Below, piece after piece: positions 37,019 through 47,449 of a stretch of 64,000 bases of DNA; position 1 is the first letter of the stretch, and every line of letters starts with the position of its first letter. Under the pieces are notes generated by a model. The model was not told the origin of the DNA. It did no database searches and saw only the letters and a program-made list of their open reading frames with translations. This DNA comes from Chaenocephalus aceratus (taxonomy: Eukaryota > Chordata > Actinopteri > Perciformes > Channichthyidae), in NCBI GenBank assembly GCA_023974075.1, contig CM043799.1, positions 8,209,250-8,273,249 on the forward strand, given 5' to 3'. Both the position numbers and the translations under genes were made by a program.

Positions 37019-37320
37019 GTCTCATAATTATTTGTAATTTGTAATAATTAAATATGTGATTTGTAAATGTAAAACACCATCCACAAATGCATTTAAAAGA
37101 TTTGCAAATGTAAAACGGATCTGTAAATACGCTAAATATTTTCACAAATAAAAAAAAGATCTTTGAATATTTCTTTAACATTTACAACTTTCGATCAGGC
37201 ATTTGTGAATCCATTTTGTATTTGTCGACCAAAAATGCGCTTGCGGATCTCAAATCTCTGCTCGTGGATCTCACATTTCTGCTTGTGGATCGTCTTTTTA
37301 CACACATGGAATTATGAGAC
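37019..37320. mobile_element. 302-bp MITE-like element with GTCTCATAATT ends
   Basis: GTCTCATAATT at 37019-37029 is inverted at 37310-37320 (AATTATGAGAC); with one mismatch the match extends by two bases outward. The inside is rich in TTTGTAAAT and CTCGTGGATCTCA words. Target duplication unclear. The left end abuts the 3' tail of the I-element. Confidence 0.55.
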
Positions 37321-37492
37321 ATATTTTCCGCCGGTCTCTTCTAAAATCTACTCGTGTCACTCGGTTATTTTCGGAAACCACGTGATGGCCTGCTGATGAC
37401 GACATTTCCGCATGATTTCAAAGTAAGAGCATGATGGTTTGTTTAATGCTCTGTTTTTTATTATAATGAACAGTGGAACGTTAGATGCATTC

Positions 37493-37497
<5 letters not shown>

Positions 37498-37536
<39 letters not shown>

Positions 37537-37537
37537 A
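37498..37537 (+). repeat. (CAT)n microsatellite, left arm
   Basis: About 13 CAT units. The mirrored (ATG)n in the right arm (39893-39935) is interrupted by single GTG steps. Confidence 0.95.
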
Positions 37538-37588
37538 TAGTGATACAGTTAGTTTGTGTTAGTTTATTGGTTCAATATAGCATATATC

Positions 37589-38364
37589 CAGAGATGGGGT
37601 CGTTACTAAAAAAAAGTAATATATTACATATTACATATTACTTTTAAAAAAAGTAATATATTACACTACTTCGTTACTCTCTACATAAAGTAATTCGTTA
37701 CTTTACTCGTTACTACGTTACTTTACTCGCAGGGCCGGCCCGCCCTCCCTGCAGGCAGAGCACGCAGACTTCTAAAGTTTCAAATGTTCTCTTTAGTTCA
37801 GTTTCCATTGTCCCATAAGACTGATCCAGATCCTGAATGTTTTCCTATCTGACCGTGGCTGTCCTCTGTCTCCTGCTATCTGTATATTTTGCGCAGTCTA
37901 TCTCTGCTCACGCTGTTGCGTCAGCGTGTTCTCCTGCGTGTTGGCCATGTGTTGCACTGGAGCCAGACACCGCAAAGACTTCAGCCGAGCACGTAAGAAC
38001 TGCGCATGCGTGAGTGGCAATAACTCTCCTTACCAGCAGGCGGCGGTAGTGTGTGTATTTATCATTCAAAACAGGCAACAACCGGAAAACAGAGAGAAGA
38101 AGAACAGACAACGTGTGTGATATAAATAAACAACAGCTATGTGCGTTAGCTTCATCTTAGCATGTGTTCTTTGCAGGTGTTTGTTGAGGTTTGATTATGA
38201 CTGATTTTAGAAAGTAACAGGAAGTAACGCGTGTCGGGGCAATGTTATGTTAACTGTAGTGTGATTACTGAATTATAAAAGTAGCGCGTTACACTACTCC
38301 GGTACCGACAAAGTAATATAATTACAGTAACACGTTACTTTGTAACGCGTTACACCCAACTCTG
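37589..38364 (+). mobile_element. Non-autonomous hAT-type element (776 bp), 8-bp TSD
   Basis: Ends CAGAGATGGGG...CCCAACTCTG; the inverted right end reads CAGAGTTGGG then GTAACGCGTTAC. Flanked by CATATATC at 37581-37588 and 38365-38372, an exact 8-bp duplication as in hAT insertions. No transposase. The interior shares about 170 bp with 448-617, and contains a second CAGGGCCGGCCC word at 37735. Confidence 0.92.
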
Positions 38365-38639
38365 CATATATCGAGCACTTTCGTTGATGTTGAAGTACAG
38401 GCTACGCCACTTTCGGATCCCGGGGGGAGCAGCTGGCAGCGAAGCATTGTTTGTTGTGTATTCAGTCAAGCGGGTCAAAGTTACAAAGCACTTCACATTT
38501 TATTAAATCGGCCTAATTTTACTTTACCAGTGCAGTAATAAAGTAAGGGTATTATCTGGAGACATGGGCGGCAAATTGTTATCACGCAGTTTTTTTTTTC
38601 TTTCGCACTGCGTAGCCGTTATTTGGCGCCAAAGTTCGC

Positions 38640-39495
38640 GTTCGCTCGATGCTAGGCGGTATTAATGGGCCGGCCCTCAACAGCTCTGTCAATTATGGGA
38701 TGTCATCATATGCCGTTGCCATGGTAACGCATCCTTCGCCAAAAAATCCGATGTTGTTGTAAGTCAATGGAAAATTGTCCAAACAGCACCAGACTTCAGA
38801 CTATCATTATTGGGCCGGCCCTCAACAGCTCTATTTCAATTAGGGGATGTCCTCATATGCCGTTGCCATGGCAACGCATGCCTCACCATAAAACACAATG
38901 TTGTCGTAATTCAATGGAAAATCGTCCAAACACCACCAGACTTCAGGTGACAGTTAATGGTCCGGCCCTCAACACCTCAATATGACAATAGTGAGTTTTC
39001 CTCAAAAGCTGTTGCCATGGCAACGCTTCCCTCGCCGTTAAGCACGATATTGCTATAACTCCTGTTTAAATTGTAAAAAGTGTTCAAATTTCACATATCT
39101 GCTAACCGTCAAGCACTCGACACATATATGTGTAAGTTGAGATTTCGTCAAATGTCGTTGCTATGGTAACAAAACGTGAAACACGATTTTCTCAATAACT
39201 CCAGTTAACAGGCTCCAAACGGCACAAAACTTCACAGGTTTGATAATGATGCAGCCCTCAACACATCTAAGCATATTATGGGGTGTCATCAAATGCCGTT
39301 GCCATGGCGACAGATCACCCGACATCAAACACAATGTTTATGATACTGCTGTAACTCCCTAGTACGTTGTCCGATCAGCATGAAACTTCCCACGTTTGCC
39401 AACGGCCGAGTCCTCGAGACACCTAGACACACACGTCGACGTGCGGACAACAGCCTGCGGAGCGTCGAAGACCCGCTCAACGCTGCTTGCAGCTT
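38640..39495 (+). repeat. Six degenerate ~146-bp tandem units with an X-box-like palindrome
   Basis: Units start at GGCCCTCAACA-type words (38671, 38816, 38965, then degenerate at about 39110, 39255 and 39405). GTTGCCATGGYAAC or a close variant lies at 38715-38728, 38862-38875, 39011-39024, 39157-39170 and 39298-39311 (spacing 147, 149, 146, 141). The sequence ends CGCTGCTTGCAGCTTTAATT, a terminus I recall from a widespread fish repeat. The palindrome matches the RFX consensus GTNRCC-N0-3-RGYAAC exactly in three copies and with one mismatch in two. Confidence 0.8.
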
Positions 39496-39547
39496 TAATT
39501 GTGTTTATACTTGTTTCCACACATTTCACAATTTGGGATGCATGAAG

Positions 39548-39612
39548 TATCTATCTATATATCCGTCTATCTATCTATCCATCCGTCTGTCTGTCTGTCT
39601 ACCTACCTACTA
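39548..39612 (+). repeat. (ATCT)n/(GTCT)n microsatellite
   Basis: ATCTATCT passing into GTCTGTCT and ACCTACCT inside the core of the inverted repeat. Confidence 0.9.
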
Positions 39613-39838
39613 GTTGTTTTGTTTGGAAAGGTTTAGTCATTGTATTGCTCTTTACCGGCACCTGCAGAGTACAGGACTTTACATTGTACTTACAATTTTA
39701 CATTGTAACTTTGACCCGCTTGACTGAATACACAACAAACAATGAAGAAAGAGTTTATCTGGGCTGCTTCGCTGCCTGCTGCTCCTCCCGGGATCCGAAA
39801 GTGGCGTAGCCTGTACTTCAACATCAACGAAAGTGCTC

Positions 39839-39846
39839 GATATATG
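39839..39846 (-). other. Empty (pre-insertion) site of the hAT in the opposite arm
   Basis: The right arm has a single copy of the 8 bp (GATATATG on plus = CATATATC on minus) in the context AATATAG-CATATATC-GAGCAC. This is exactly the left arm without the hAT and one duplicate. Confidence 0.92.
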
Positions 39847-40050
39847 CTATATTGATCCAATAAACTAACACAAACTAACTGTATCACTATAACATGATGA
39901 TGTGATGATGATGATGATGATGATGATGTGATGATAAAGAATGCATATAACGTTCCGCTGTTCATTAATAAAAAAAAGAGCATTAAACAAACCATCATGC
40001 TCTTACTTTGAAATCATGCGGAAATGTCGTCATCAGTAGGCCATCACGTG

Positions 40051-41761
40051 CACTCTAAAAACAAATGCCTTGGCTCAACAAAGAAAATCAACGCAACAGT
40101 TTGCATCGATGTTTATTGAGTTATGTCAACTTCTAATGAAATTGTCTTAAAGCAACAAAGTTATTCGAGTTAGGGGAGAAGGCTTTTCCTCCACAATCAG
40201 GTGTTTTTAATTACCACTTACTTAATAGTTGGTATTATAAACACAAGTTTTGAAGTTGATTACTCAAAATATTAAGTTGTCCCGACTAGTTTTACCACAT
40301 CATTTAAAAGTAATTTTAAGTTGTATGTACTTAATTACCATCATTGTGAACACACGTTTTTAAGTTGAGAACCATTTATAAATTAAGTTGCTCCAAATAT
40401 ATTGTATTCAATAGTTATTTTTCTTAGCTTTTTCATGTTTCTGCCTTTTAAAGAAAGAAATTGATTCCAACAAAAATATTAGGCAATTAACTTTTTATTT
40501 TGAACTGCAGTTGTTTATTTCAACACATGATGTTTCAATCAGGAGAGAGAATTCATTTTGTTTGATGACACGTATTGACACATGCCATATGATAAGGTGC
40601 ATGAACACCTGCAATCACAGCTGATTGCAGGAGAGAGGAGAGCCATTTTATAGTTTGGCTGCAGCACGTTGATTGGCTGCTGGAGAATGAGGTAAAATGT
40701 AATAGGTTAAAGAGAATGCTGTGATGAGCTGATTATATGCAGCTGCGGATGAATGTATATACACCCAGTCTTCCTGAAAGAACTTGCGCTGAGCTTCATT
40801 TAAAATCTTGAAAAAAAGATAAATAACACAAATTTAAATTGCCCCACAAATAATAAATAAACACATTAGCCATATTACCATGGGAAATGGGGACACAGCA
40901 AATAAATGCTGCCATCACAACGAAGAGGGCCTTTGCATATTTAAAACCAGTGCCAAATATGTCAAATCTGTAAAGTTTTTTTAAAACTACAGTAACAAAC
41001 TCTCAATGGCCACCAATCTGCAGATCAACACATCCATTTTACAAAATATGTCACAAAGATGTTTACACTGCCGACAGTCGTTATTTCAAACAGTATGAAC
41101 ACATTTATCGTAGAATGCTTGCTCATTCATTTGTTTCCCTCGACCACAATGGTTGCCATCGTATGGTCAGATCCTGGGGGGACCGGTCACTGATGAAGGC
41201 GATATTCATGTCCTTTTGAAGCACATTAAATAATAGGTTAGCGCATAAGAGATAATGAATTAGGTAATTACATACTTTTTAAACTGTCACTCTTAGCTAA
41301 TTCAGAACCATTATACCAGCTGCTAAAGCAACGCTGGTTGTTTTCACCTATTGAGTCTGCATGTGTGTGTCGTCATGGCAATGTGGTCCTGAAGACACAC
41401 AGAGGTGCTTTTGAGTACTTTGCCTAGTGTTTAAATGCATGTGGACAGATTTTGTCAATCACACCGAGCAAGTTTTAGTGTATCTTCTCATCTTTTTTGC
41501 AGGTTCCATACACTTGTAGCGTAGGTCTTATCCCTGAACAAATACATTAAACTTTTTAGACACACAGAAACAGAGGGATAGCCCGGTGACCTAGCTACTG
41601 AATTTACAGAGGAAAAATAATAAATCAATTCACTTTCAACATAAATGTCTGTATTTTTTTTTTAACTCCAAATAATAAATCAGTACATCAACAAACACAC
41701 TCATGTCACAGACCATTTACCAGATAAACTTAACTCCATACATACAAACAAATAAGCCAAG
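40051..41761. other. Noncoding, probable DNA-element remnant with AAGTTG words
   Basis: Starts CACTCTAAAAACAAATG directly after the right arm, the CACT start used by EnSpm/CACTA-type elements in fish. AAGTTG/TTGAGTT words recur through 40130-40390. No right end or transposase. 40790-41760 is featureless AT-rich DNA with a few TGTGTG words. Confidence 0.35.
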
Positions 41762-42334
41762 TTAACCTGTTAAACCCAGAGCCTGTTTTTCAGGTTTCAG
41801 GCTCGAAAATGACATTCCCAAAACAAATGACTATAACTTCACTGCTAAAAGGTTTATATGAATAATTGTTGTTATCAAAGCAAGGTTACATCTGAGTGGG
41901 ATGTAGAAGGGTCAGAATCAATATAGATTTTTGTGTCAGAGTAAATTCAGAGGAACATAGCAAAAAAATAGATTCCTGTCTCCGCCTAAAGAAAACCCAT
42001 TACTATAGTGAAGACCAACCTGAATGATGGGTAGAGCCTAAAAGCTTTAGGAATCCAAAGTATAACATAAAGTACCCTGTATCAAGATTGAGGCAAAACA
42101 ATGACATTTGACCTTTTTAGAGAGGTTTATGAAAATAAAGTCCAGGCGGAATAAGCTTTGGGCACATTTGGTTCCATCAGTGCCATTTGACCTTTTTCAG
42201 GTACCAGACTATAAAAATCATTGTATTACATTGAAGCATCACTATAGGTATTCATTCCATCCAAAAAAAATAAAAACAAAATATTTTAAAAAAATTAATA
42301 TTTCTTATTTTTTTTTTTAAATGTTAAAAATATT

Positions 42335-42435
42335 GTGTGTGTGTGTGTAAGTGTAGCTGTGTGGGTATGTAAGTGTAGCTGTATGGGTATGTGTAGGTGT
42401 GTATGTGTAAGTGTAGCTGTGTGTGTATGTAACTG
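42335..42435 (+). repeat. (TG)n-type cryptic simple repeat
   Basis: GTGTAGCTGTGTG(T/G)GTATGTAA units repeated about five times, a variant TG repeat. Confidence 0.8.
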
Positions 42436-43339
42436 TACCAACGCACTATACAATAAAACTACACTGTAGGTCATTGTGTGTAAGTGTCCTTGCACAATAC
42501 AAAAAACGGAAACATAGGTAACATTTGACTCCAACTGGGGCAGATTTATTTCAAACAGTTTACCAACACCCTATAGGCATGTAAAAACAAACATTTTTAC
42601 CAACGTACTATACAATAAAACCACACTGTAGGTTTGTAAAAACAACAAATATTTTACCAACACACTATACCAGGGTATATGCAGGAATCCTGAAGTCAAA
42701 TGTAATACCTTTTAAGACCTTTTTTAAGACCCTTTCCATACATTTTAAGACCTCATCGCAACTTCGAGTTCTAACCGGTTACATTGGCGACACACTTTAC
42801 CTCACATTTACTATATTGATTGTAAGATAGCACAACTAAACAGAGTGCAGACAGACTACTGAAGGCTCCTCTCCACATGAACTCCAACCTCTCTGTGAAG
42901 GTCAGGTTTAATGCAGTATGCTGCTTTGTTGCTTCTGTACTCTGTGCTCTTTCATTCCAGTAAAACTCCTCAGAAACCAGTATTTGACCAATAAACAAAA
43001 CAATTGACAAAACTTTGAACTATGAAATATATTAAACTTTGGTGAGCTTCAGCGGGGTAATGCCATATAGGAGCTCCCTCACAAATACCCAGGGGTTAAA
43101 TTGGGCTGGGGCTGTCCGGGGCTAAGCTCGGCACATAGGACGATGCTCTGACGTCATCACCCTCACACATTTGTCATATGTTTACAAAAAACGATATATA
43201 TGTTAAGACTTTTCTCGTTCTTAATATAGACTATATTTAGGGTCGATATGTGTTGACCATAGACTGTATATATATATATATATATGTGTTGACCTTACTT
43301 TAAAATAGCAGATCTCTGTGACCGGATATAGTTTGGCTT

Positions 43340-43342
43340 AGA
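43340..43342. other. Preceding AT-rich spacer and TA repeat of the piggyBac interior
   Basis: The stretch 42540-43340 left of the hAT holds no gene; a (TA)n run is at 43269-43285. Marked here only to record that nothing coding was seen. Confidence 0.3.
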
Positions 43343-44439
43343 CAGGGCCGCCCCTCCCTACAGGCCAATCACGCAGGCTGCATGGGGCCCCGCCTTGCGC
43401 AGGGGGCCCCGCCCAGAGGGCCTCAGCTGCTGTGCGCAGTTCTCCGCTCAGTTCCCCGCGCACCCCCCGCGAGAGTGAGAGATGACAAGGGGAGCATGTC
43501 TGTAACCCGACACCGTTGTAATGTATCGACATCTGACCAATCACGGCTTTGATACGGCCACTAGTGCAGGTAAAGAGATGTCGGTGAAAAGACAGTTTCA
43601 GTCCGGCGCAAAAAACAAAACATGAAGAAACTAGAGCATCACCCGAAGGTGGGTTATTGTATGAGTCAAATTGCCAATTGCCATATTAAAACATCAGCTG
43701 CAATTCAGGACATGAAGAAGGCAGTCTCTGCATAGCATATAGGCTAATGGAGATGCAGTTATTTCCAGCATTCTTTATTTAACATTCATTCAAGTATGTG
43801 ATGCCTTTTATCTGCTAATGTACAGGAGGAAGAGTGATACACTGTCTGTCTAGTTGGCTTACATAACAGTTACAGTTTGCAGCCTAAAAAACATGGAGCA
43901 TTTTTTCCCCTTTTATTCATTTTTATGTAAATTTGCACATTTCATGGTGATGCTCAGCATCTCCCCTTAACTCCTAACAGTCATCATCATGTCAACCACA
44001 ACACAGAGAAATACTGATAAAAATGTGTGTCTAGTTGTTGATACATTGCTGACTACATTTGAATACAGATTTAAGAAATATCAGTTTTTGAGCATGTCAT
44101 AAGCATGTTTTGTCTTGACTATATTATAATAAAACAATATAGTATTTATATTATTGAATTGATTATTATTATTAGTAGAAGTTTAATTGCATTAATTATA
44201 TTTTAATCTTTATGAGGCTAGTATTTGGCAGGAAATGCAGACGTATTCACCTGTAAACGCATACTGAACAACATATATGCACATTTACCATTTACCTCAC
44301 TGTATAAAAAAGTAACTGTTGATAATAATAATAATAAACATGAATTATATTTGCAATTTTTTTTTCACTCCTGTCGGTTGGGGGGGGGCCTCATCTCACA
44401 ATGTCGCTTGGGGCCCCAAGTTGGCAAGGGGCGGCCCTG
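43343..44439 (+). mobile_element. Non-autonomous hAT-type element (1097 bp) inside the piggyBac element
   Basis: Ends CAGGGCCGCCCCT and AGGGGCGGCCCTG are inverted copies. GGCTTAGA flanks both sides (43335-43342 and 44440-44447), an exact 8-bp duplication. No coding capacity; GGGGCCCC words near both ends. Confidence 0.93.
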
Positions 44440-44447
44440 GGCTTAGA

Positions 44448-45240
44448 CCCCGGCCCCACGAGGACGCATACAGTAAAACGCATACGCAAAAAAGTCTTCC
44501 GTTCACACACATTTGATTCATTAACATGTCCGTTCACACTAGACCGCTGGAAATGCTGGAAACACTGTAGTACATATGCCAGGCCTGTAAGTGGCGCTGC
44601 TGCCGCCACAAAATACACCAAAAGCAGCGAAGAAGACCCCGGAGCATGGTTGCCCTTCTGTTTATTCTCCGCGGTGGACGGCGTGTTCTCTTGCTGTATA
44701 TCTCTCAGGTAGTCCACCAGCAGATAAACCCCCCCCCCCCCCACAGAGCGGAGCAAGGCAACAAAACTTAAAATAAGAAGCAGCATTTTATGGCACGCTA
44801 TGCATGGGGCCACCTTGAGGGGGTTTCCCGACATGTTGTTTCAGTACATTAAAGGGTGTTTCATGTTGTCGTTGCTGTGGACCTTCTTAATACCTTGGAA
44901 AATAGTTCAACACTTCTGCAGCAAAGTCTTCTGGGTGTGTGGCTTTGTCCTGCTGGGGTCACACCTCATCTAACAAATGTGGAAAAACAAAGAGATTAGA
45001 TTAATGCACTGGCTTATACTTGTAGGATAATATTGGACTATACATTAATAATATTACACCAAATAAATAAGTATATGTATATTCATTCACTGGCTATTCA
45101 TTTAGAAAATGTAACTCCAAAAAGACAAGTAACACTATTTAGCATTTTGGCTAATCATTCCTGTAGCTTCTTGGCTAAGCTAGCACTGTGACGCAGTTTC
45201 ACCAAACACACAAGTAATATATAAAAACAGAGAGATTACA
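44448..45240. other. piggyBac interior, noncoding
   Basis: 44455-44560 (CCCCACGAGGACGCATACAG ... TCACACTAGACCGCTGG) recalls a fish DNA-element promoter. A C-run is at 44730-44744. No intact exon was recognised. Confidence 0.35.
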
Positions 45241-45425
45241 TACCTTTCCCGTGGTGGAAGTTCAACATCCGAGTCACTACTGTCCGGATTCAGGTCTGGC
45301 TGGAGGAGATCTTCATCATCCGACGAAGAGTCATCTGGTATGATCATAGCTATCGTCAGCTAGCATCTCTTGCAGCTGCTCTGTGGTGAAGCTCTCCCTT
45401 CTGGCTGCATAATGCGTAATGGAGC
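45241..45425 (-). pseudogene. piggyBac (PGBD-like) N-terminal acidic exon
   Basis: ARRESFTTEQLQEML, then after a frame break IPDDSSSDDEDLLQPD and SDSDVELPPR, followed by a GTATGT donor at 45241. The FTTEQ start and Asp/Ser/Glu-rich stretch are typical of the N-terminus of piggyBac-family transposases. No start codon in frame and no DDD core nearby. Confidence 0.6.
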
Positions 45426-46169
45426 CGGAGCAGGCGTAGTTTATACTACGCAGGATCATATCTTTGGAACCCATTGGTCGATTTGGGTGATTTACACCTT
45501 TTCTGAACTGTTAGAGCCAATAGAATCGAGTGACAGTTAGTAAGTCCCGCTAAACACTTACGTCAAGTAGAGAGAGGTTTGCGTAAACAGCATGTGAGAC
45601 AGCATTAGCTCCGGACTGCGAAACTTTAAACCTACTCTGCTGCCATGAATGTAATGATAGATTATCAGGAACAATTCTAAAGTGACTAAGAGACATTGGA
45701 TTAACCTTAAACAGCGTTTTTTCCCTTGAACAAGAGCTTTGATCACAAAACAGCAACGGTAAGACATAATTATTGTTATGGTTTTGAAAACTGCTGGTTT
45801 TTTTCTTCTCTGTTCTGGCTGCTAGCTCAGTGAGTTTGTGTCCTAGAGTGATGATACTTATAACCAAATAATCTGTGGAGTATCATCTTTCAGATGATAT
45901 GAAGTTTTTGCAGAAAATATTAAGTTTTAAATATCGTTTTTGCTAGTTAGCACCGGAAGTAGCATCTGCCCGTTTTAGCTAAGGGCTAATGTTAACGCTT
46001 CTTGTGAGACTTGTGTTTTGTTTCAGTAAAAATGGTTCGTATTGTCAGTTAGCTGAGATTCTTCTTGTTAATCTGGTATAACACATTAATAGGTTTTTAA
46101 ATATTAAGATGCCCTGTGGCACAGTGTTGTGAAAAAACAAAACAGGGTCCCCCGGGCTTAACAGGTTAA

Positions 46170-46329
46170 CTCACAAAACATCAATAAATCCTGGGGATTG
46201 ACTGTGAGTGAGTGTGGGGGAGGGGATAAGTCTTTTTTGTCCTTTGTCACTCAGTTTAGGAGTGTATTTCAGGGGATAAGGATGTGTGAAAGTAAAGTTG
46301 TAAAGTTCAGCTTTTCCAGTCAAGAGTGT

Positions 46330-46383
<54 letters not shown>

Positions 46384-46640
46384 GAGTGCTAGAGGAGGAT
46401 AAATGATATTGGTGTAGTGAGAACCACTTATTTGAGGGTGACAGGCCAGAATAGCTCACTAGATTGCAGGGTTAACTTGGAAGGGGAAAGTTGAATGTTT
46501 CCCCAACAGCTCCTGGGTTCAGTGGCAAAAACTCCCAACAAATAGCCTGATTCAGCTGATGAAGTCCTCAAGAATCCACTTTTCTCCTTGTTCGATTCCG
46601 ACTTCCTCTTGCTTCTTTCTCCCCCTTTCGAATGACATGA
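46170..46640. other. Flank between piggyBac and Rex1, with (GT)n
   Basis: Contains (GT)n at 46328-46381. No gene. Confidence 0.5.
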
Positions 46641-46740
46641 AATCCAACTACTATAAAGAATCTCTCACATCGGACTTTAAGAATCCCACGCAAATTTGGA
46701 CTAAAATTAAATCTATTTTAAATAAATCAGGTAAACATTC
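46641..46740 (+). pseudogene. Rex1 LINE, 5' fragment
   Basis: SNYYKESLTSDFKNPTQIWT and [13 protein letters not shown] are read up to the Rex3 insertion at 46741. The same element continues at 55929 after 9.2 kb. This is the linker between endonuclease and RT in Rex1/Babar elements; upstream parts are missing (5'-truncated). Confidence 0.75.
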
Positions 46741-46767
46741 GGAGGGTCTCGACGGACCAGACCCGGG

Positions 46768-47435
46768 CGGCAGAAGCTGGCTTTGGGGACGTGGAACGTC
46801 ACCTCTCTGGGGGGGAAGGAGCCGGAGCTTGTGCGGGAGGTGGAGCGGTACCAGTTGGATCTGGTTGGGCTCACCTCTACGCACAGCGTCGGCTCTGGAA
46901 CCTTACTTCTGGATAGGGGTTGGACTCTATTCTTCTCCGGAGTTGCTCAAGGTGTGAGGCGCCGGGCGGGTGTGGGGATACTCACAAGTCCCCGATTGGG
47001 TGCTTCGTTGTTGGAGTTTATCCCAGTGGACGAGAGGGTCGCCTCCCTACGCCTGCGGGTTATGGGGGGGAAAACTCTGACTGTTGTGTGTGCTTATGCA
47101 CCCAACAGCAGTTCAGAGTATACGGCCTTCTTGGAGACCCTGGAAAGAGTCCTGTATGAGGCTCCTGAAGGAGACTCTTTAATCTTGCTGGGAGACTTCA
47201 ACGCACATGTGGGCAATGATGGAGACACTTGGAGGGGCGTGATTGGGAGGAACGGCCCCCCTGATCTGAACCGGAGTGGTGGTTTGTTACTGGACTTCTG
47301 TGCTAGTCATGGATTGGCCATAACAAACACCATGTTCGAGCATAAGGATGCTCATAAGTGTACGTGGTATTAGAGCACCCTAGGCAGAAGGTCCATGATC
47401 GATTTTGTTATCGTATCATCGGACCTGAGGCCGTA
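46768..47435 (+). pseudogene. Rex3 APE endonuclease
   Basis: [73 protein letters not shown] (catalytic), [12 protein letters not shown], then after a stop and frame change MIDFVIVSSDLRPYVLDTRV. Domain nearly complete; the SDHH part is deleted at the junction to RT. Confidence 0.85.
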
Positions 47436-47449
47436 TGTTTTGGACACTC

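Larger units (their letters stand above)
37379..40050. repeat. Large inverted repeat (arms ~325/348 bp) around a 1.2-kb core
   Basis: Left arm 37379-38486 (minus the hAT inserted at 37589-38364 and its duplicated 8 bp) is the reverse complement of right arm 39703-40050. Shared landmarks: CACGTGATGGCCT, GACGACATTTCCGCATGATT, a CAT/ATG microsatellite, AACTAACACAAACTAACTG, GCCACTTTCGGATCCCGG and AGCGGGTCAAAGTTAC. Arms differ mainly in microsatellite length. They may be the long TIRs of a foldback-type element; no outer target duplication was found. Confidence 0.85.
41766..46165 (-). mobile_element. piggyBac-type element (4.4 kb) with TTAA target duplication
   Basis: Left end TTAA|CCTGTTAAACCCAG (41762-41779), right end GGGCTTAACAGG|TTAA (46154-46169): 12 of 13 terminal bases match inverted, with TTAA on both sides as required for piggyBac. 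A minus-strand N-terminal exon of PGBD type lies near the right end. The catalytic domain is not found, so it is internally decayed. Contains a nested hAT (43343-44439) and, at 42665-42770, TTTAAGACC repeats that look like another old element. Confidence 0.8.

Noticed and set aside
38660..38825. GGGCCGGCCC words as hAT ends
   Set aside because: They recur with the ~146-bp unit of the X-box array and have no 8-bp duplicates, so they belong to the array.
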